Source of the DNA: Moringa oleifera | Taxonomy: Eukaryota; Streptophyta; Magnoliopsida; Brassicales; Moringaceae | NCBI GenBank assembly: GCA_021397835.1 | Contig: JAJFZO010000256.1 | Coordinates: 1,250,001-1,314,000, forward strand | Direction: 5' to 3' | DNA: 64,000 nt | Shown here: positions 60,301 to 64,000 of the stretch, in pieces | How the letters are laid out: every line of letters starts with the position of its first letter | How positions within the stretch are numbered: position 1 is the first letter of the stretch | Notes under the pieces: model-generated | Database searches by the model: none | Seen by the model: only the letters and a program-made list of their open reading frames with translations | What the model was told of the DNA's origin: nothing | Made by a program: the position numbers and the translations under genes

Positions 60301-63300
60301 CAGGTGATGGGGATCAGCTGCCAAAGGCTATGGAAATTTTATCAGAGATGAAGAGCTTAGGGTTGACTCCTAACATTGTCACATACTCTATGCTTTTGGT
60401 GGCAAGTGAGAAGTAAGTATGCAGGAGGTCAGTATAATTTGCTGTTGGGCCTATGAAATATGGAGCATTAACCGTCGATGTATCCATGATATGTAGAAAA
60501 GATGATCTAGAAGTAGCGCTCACGCTCCTTGCTCAAGCCAAAGTAGATGGCATTGCACCAAACCTTACCATTTGTAGATGCATAGTTGGTAAGTTCATGA
60601 AGTTAATTAATTAGTGGTTCTATTTTGCAGCCCAGCCCTCAAATAAATCTAACCATTATATATATATATGCGCACACACTGACTTTTATATGCTGAGAAC
60701 ATTCTTTGGAAGTTAAGATATGAAACAACTTTTGGTGATGACTTCAATTCGTTGCTGCCTCTTTTTTTTTTTTTTTTTAAATAAAAAGGAAGAATTCAAC
60801 TGAAAGGACTCCAATGTCATGTTCCTGCAAATACTATAGAAGGATCAGCTGCACCTTGTTAATTTCAAAATTAATGTTACTGCTGATAGTTATTTGCTTG
60901 AATTTCCTTTTATTGATCTTTTTCTATGCAATAAAGTCCACAAGTAAAGAAATTAGATGGTTTGCTGAGGTGATGGGTAATACTGATATTTTAACAAAGT
61001 TTATCTTGCTTTCAATTTTGTAATGTAGTTAAGTGATTGCTTTTCTAATTGGGATTAGTGTACTTTAGTTGGTTAAGCAATTGTTTCTTTGTTCAACTTT
61101 TTAATCTTGTTGATAAAAAGGATATAACATTCAAGCTTTATTAATTACACAGACACACAACCTTCATCTCTTTGGGATAAAAAAAATTATTGTTTTAAGT
61201 GTTTCAGTCCTGTAGGAAAGAGTTAGCATTGTAATGAGTTCACCAGTTCAGCTTAATCTTATGTCAACCCAAGCCTTTTAATATGGCCAAAGAGAAATGA
61301 CAAGATTGTTATTATTTGCTATCTTTTTGTGAAGCTATACATATATTTATTCCATGCATAGATTACTGGATTAGGCACAAGAAGCAATGCTCTTTGAAAT
61401 TGTTGGAGATCTGATTCCTGAGTATGGTTGTTGTAGTTGTTTCATTTTTCCTTTTATTGATGTTTGATTTGCTATGAAACTTGATTTTATTTCCTCGCTC
61501 TGATCCTATGGATTCTTTTATTTCCCAGCTCTAATCTTCTCATACTTTAGGGCTAAAAACACTGCAGTTTCAATGGTGTTGTTTTCAGTTTTATTGATTT
61601 TAAATAATCCATTTGATCTCTCTGAAGGGATGTGCTTGCAGAGATATGAGAAGGCTTGTATCCTTGGTGAACCTGTTTTATCTTTCAACTCAGGAAGGCC
61701 ACAGATTGAAAATAAATGGTATTCTACTCATTGATTACTATGAGTATAATGTTTAGCATGCTATTTTATCACAGATTTATAAGTTGCACACAGATTAAAT
61801 CCCCTCTGCGCTACATTTTGATTTACATAATGGTCCAAGACAAAAGCAAAATAGCTTCTGTATTCTTTCTTTATTATGCATTTACAATTTTCGGTGGTTA
61901 CGTAAATTCTTCAGTCCCACTATGAAACAATTTGACTGATGCACGTATCGACAAAATATTGATACTTTTCTGATTCATATCGTAATTTTGGTGTTGACTC
62001 TCTAAATCATTGATGGCTATGTCATCCAGTTGAACACAGACCCTTTCATCCACTTACTAATGAAACATTGATGCCTTTCGCCTTTGTATCTTGATTTCTT
62101 TTTCCACCCCTTAGTCTATATCCTTGATATGTCGTCTTTATGTCTGTATCTTCATTCCCAGAGAAAAATCTCATGGCTAAATATCTTACCTGCTTGTCTA
62201 TCATTCTTGGAAAGTCTTTTATTGTAAGCCTTCATTGCTTGAAACTTATGAAACTTGGACTTGTTCGGTTACCACTCAACTATATTTCACAGCTTCTGTT
62301 TTTCCCTTAAAAGTTTCTTTGGAATTGATTAAAACTTAAGAAATAATTATACAGAAGTATTTCCTTGTAATTTTTAGTCTGCTTCACTTTCATCAGGACA
62401 TCAATGGCCTTAATGGTCTACCGTGAGACAATACTAGGTGGTACAATACCTACCATGGAAGTTGTTTCACAAGTTCTTGGCTGCTTGTGGCTCCCTTGTG
62501 ATGCTTCCTTGAGAAACAGATTGATTGAGAGCCTTGGAGTCAGTGCTAACTCATCAAGACACTCTACCCTTTGTTCACTAGTCGATGGATTTGGAGAATA
62601 TGACCCTCGAGCTTTTTCATTACTTGAGGTCAGTAGCAGCTGTAATTAATTCTCAAGTTTCTTCGAGCGGTGCAATCGGGAATGAAGGGCACTCATTTGA
62701 CATTCTTATCATTTTATAGGAAGCTGCTTCTCTTGGAATTGTTCCATGTGTATCCTTCAAGGAAAGTCCTATAGTAGTTGATGCAAGAAAGTTGCATGTG
62801 CATACGGCTAAGGTGAGTTTGTTCCTCTATCATCATCAATGTCTGTTAAATTTCCCATATGGATTATGGTTAAGGTAGTTCTCTGGTTACTTTATTTATG
62901 CTTTATAAACTCTTAGATGTGCTCAAAAACATTTAGACTTATGGATTTTTCAACAAATATCACTTGAACTGCTTGATCTTTATGATTTCTTCCAGTGAGC
63001 ATTTTCTTCGCATTTCTTGACATTAAACCTTTTGTCAACCCTGTTACATTTCTCTGTTTTTTTCATTCTTCTTCCTAGATGAATTCCTTTTCTGCATCGT
63101 TCATAATCAGTCTTTTTCATATTGAAAGATTTGGTTATTTACATGAATATATAGAAACTACAATAAAACTAACGTTGAATTGCTCTTCCTTTGTGGTGCA
63201 AAGCAAAATAATTGCTGCTGTGCTTAAGTATTTCATTACACATTTTCTTTTTTCTTTGTGGAAAACTTGGCAGGTGTACCTCCTAACTGTTTTCAAAGGT

Positions 63301-64000
63301 CTCAAGCATCGCCTAGCTGCTGGTAATTTTATCTCTGCCTAATACGACTTTATTTGCTTTATCTTGTCTTTATCTCCTGGATTTCCATTAGAATTTTATG
63401 TAAGTTTGCACTGCTGAAGTGGACCGAATTAATTAATTTGTATATTGCAGATGTGATGTGGACCCTTTTGGGAAGGTTATAACAGTTCTATTGTGAACAT
63501 TAATTGTTGTAGTTTCATTCTTTCATTTTCCTTAAACACTTTTCAATTTTATTGCAAAAATATTGGTTTTAGGGAGTACATGGTGACAGTTTATCAATTA
63601 GAATAAGTATATGCTTCACATCATGGTATGAAAAGGTTGCTCTGACTTGAGAGCCTTTTTGTTGAGAACTTATCCTGGGTCAGTCCATTGCGGTGCCTGC
63701 ATTTCCACTTGTTTCCTTTCTGTATACTCTCTATAAAATATAATCAATTGAATGATCAAATTGCAAATCTGATTTGGTAGATAAAGATGGGAGATTGTGT
63801 CCTCTACTACATATGTCCCTTATAACCTGACTTCTGCTGGTAATTATTTCTACTGTATTGATCTGGTTCAGGTGCAAGGCTACCAAATATAAATGTGTTG
63901 CTTCCTGTAGAGAAGACACAAATAGCATCATCTGATGGAGAGAAGACAATCAACCTTGCAGGAACGTAAGAAGTCATATCAATGCAATATGTGATTATAT
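54329..64000 (+). CDS. MRL1: chloroplast PPR protein MRL1 (maturation of rbcL), C-terminus beyond window
   Basis: Pentatricopeptide-repeat protein that binds the 5' region of rbcL mRNA and stabilises it, so Rubisco large subunit can be made. Eighteen exons visible: 54329-54739, 56160-56925, 57084-57312, 57516-57579, 57676-57820, 57952-58067, 58491-58619, 58798-58971, 59053-59217, 59443-59583, 60008-60107, 60304-60412, 60497-60588, 61628-61718, 62397-62628, 62720-62812, 63274-63322, 63872-63965; about 1066 codons, then cut by the window edge. Residues 1-90 are a Ser/Arg-rich transit-peptide region; the ATG at 54422 (MDATVLSAKSPQ) may be the real start. A hydrophobic stretch (VVVAVTAVYIALF) lies near 110-125. 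PPR repeats run from about 470 to 790, e.g. PDRVVFNALITACGQSGAVD and GVISYSSLMGACSN. The conserved tail includes SGRPQIENKW, GFGEYDPRAFSLLE and LTVFKGLKHRLAAG. Confidence 0.95.

Noticed and set aside
1..64000. CRISPR arrays, operons, rRNA or tRNA genes
   Set aside because: Repeats seen are microsatellites, a minisatellite and duplications typical of plant nuclear DNA; no tRNA-like A/B box pair or rRNA stretch was recognised by eye, though a tRNA scan was not possible.

Overview
This window is nuclear DNA from a flowering plant, most likely a woody or perennial eudicot. The evidence is many small coding exons separated by AT-rich GT-AG introns, long AT-rich intergenic stretches and plant-specific families. 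Three tandem X-intrinsic-protein (XIP) aquaporins argue against Brassicaceae and monocots, which lack XIPs. Malpighiales (Euphorbiaceae or Populus type) would fit, but I cannot fix the species. All gene models were built by hand from splice signals, reading-frame phase and family conservation; exon sums are in frame throughout.

Layout: 38-9959 (-) a complete 10-exon Urb2/Npa2 nucleolar ribosome-biogenesis gene; 12126-15010 (+) alkaline/neutral invertase; 17078-20681 (+) ERD2/KDEL-receptor-like membrane protein; 22089-23591 (-) anther-type III polyketide synthase (LAP5/PKSB type); 24487-28542 (-) methylthioadenosine nucleosidase (MTN); 29626-31549 (-) COBRA-like wall protein; 32694-33761, 35104-36631 and 37270-38217 (+) three XIP aquaporins; 38889-41703 (-) EF-hand calcium sensor (SCS-like); 44561-45624 (-) HVA22/DP1-family protein; 49361-52526 (+) CC-NB-LRR immune receptor preceded by a 1.1-kb tandem duplication; 54329 to the window end (+) the chloroplast PPR protein MRL1, cut off at its C-terminus.

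The genes do not form one pathway. The order invertase - LAP5 - MTN2 - MRL1 matches, from memory, an adjacent run on Arabidopsis chromosome 4 (At4g34860 to At4g34830). The ERD2-like and EF-hand genes recall another chromosome 4 segment (At4g38790, At4g38810), so the window looks like an ancestral block that was split and thinned in Arabidopsis. The XIP array and the NLR lie among these conserved genes as lineage-variable content.

I did not find a new multi-gene system. The items most worth checking are the XIP array with three different first pore motifs and a GC-AG intron, a NAGNAG acceptor in MRL1 whose upstream choice would bring in a stop codon, the tandem duplication carrying exon-like pieces in front of the NLR, two GC-richer promoter-like islands with no gene attached (42.77-43.11 and 43.54-43.83 kb), and two related LINE 3' remnants in introns of different genes.
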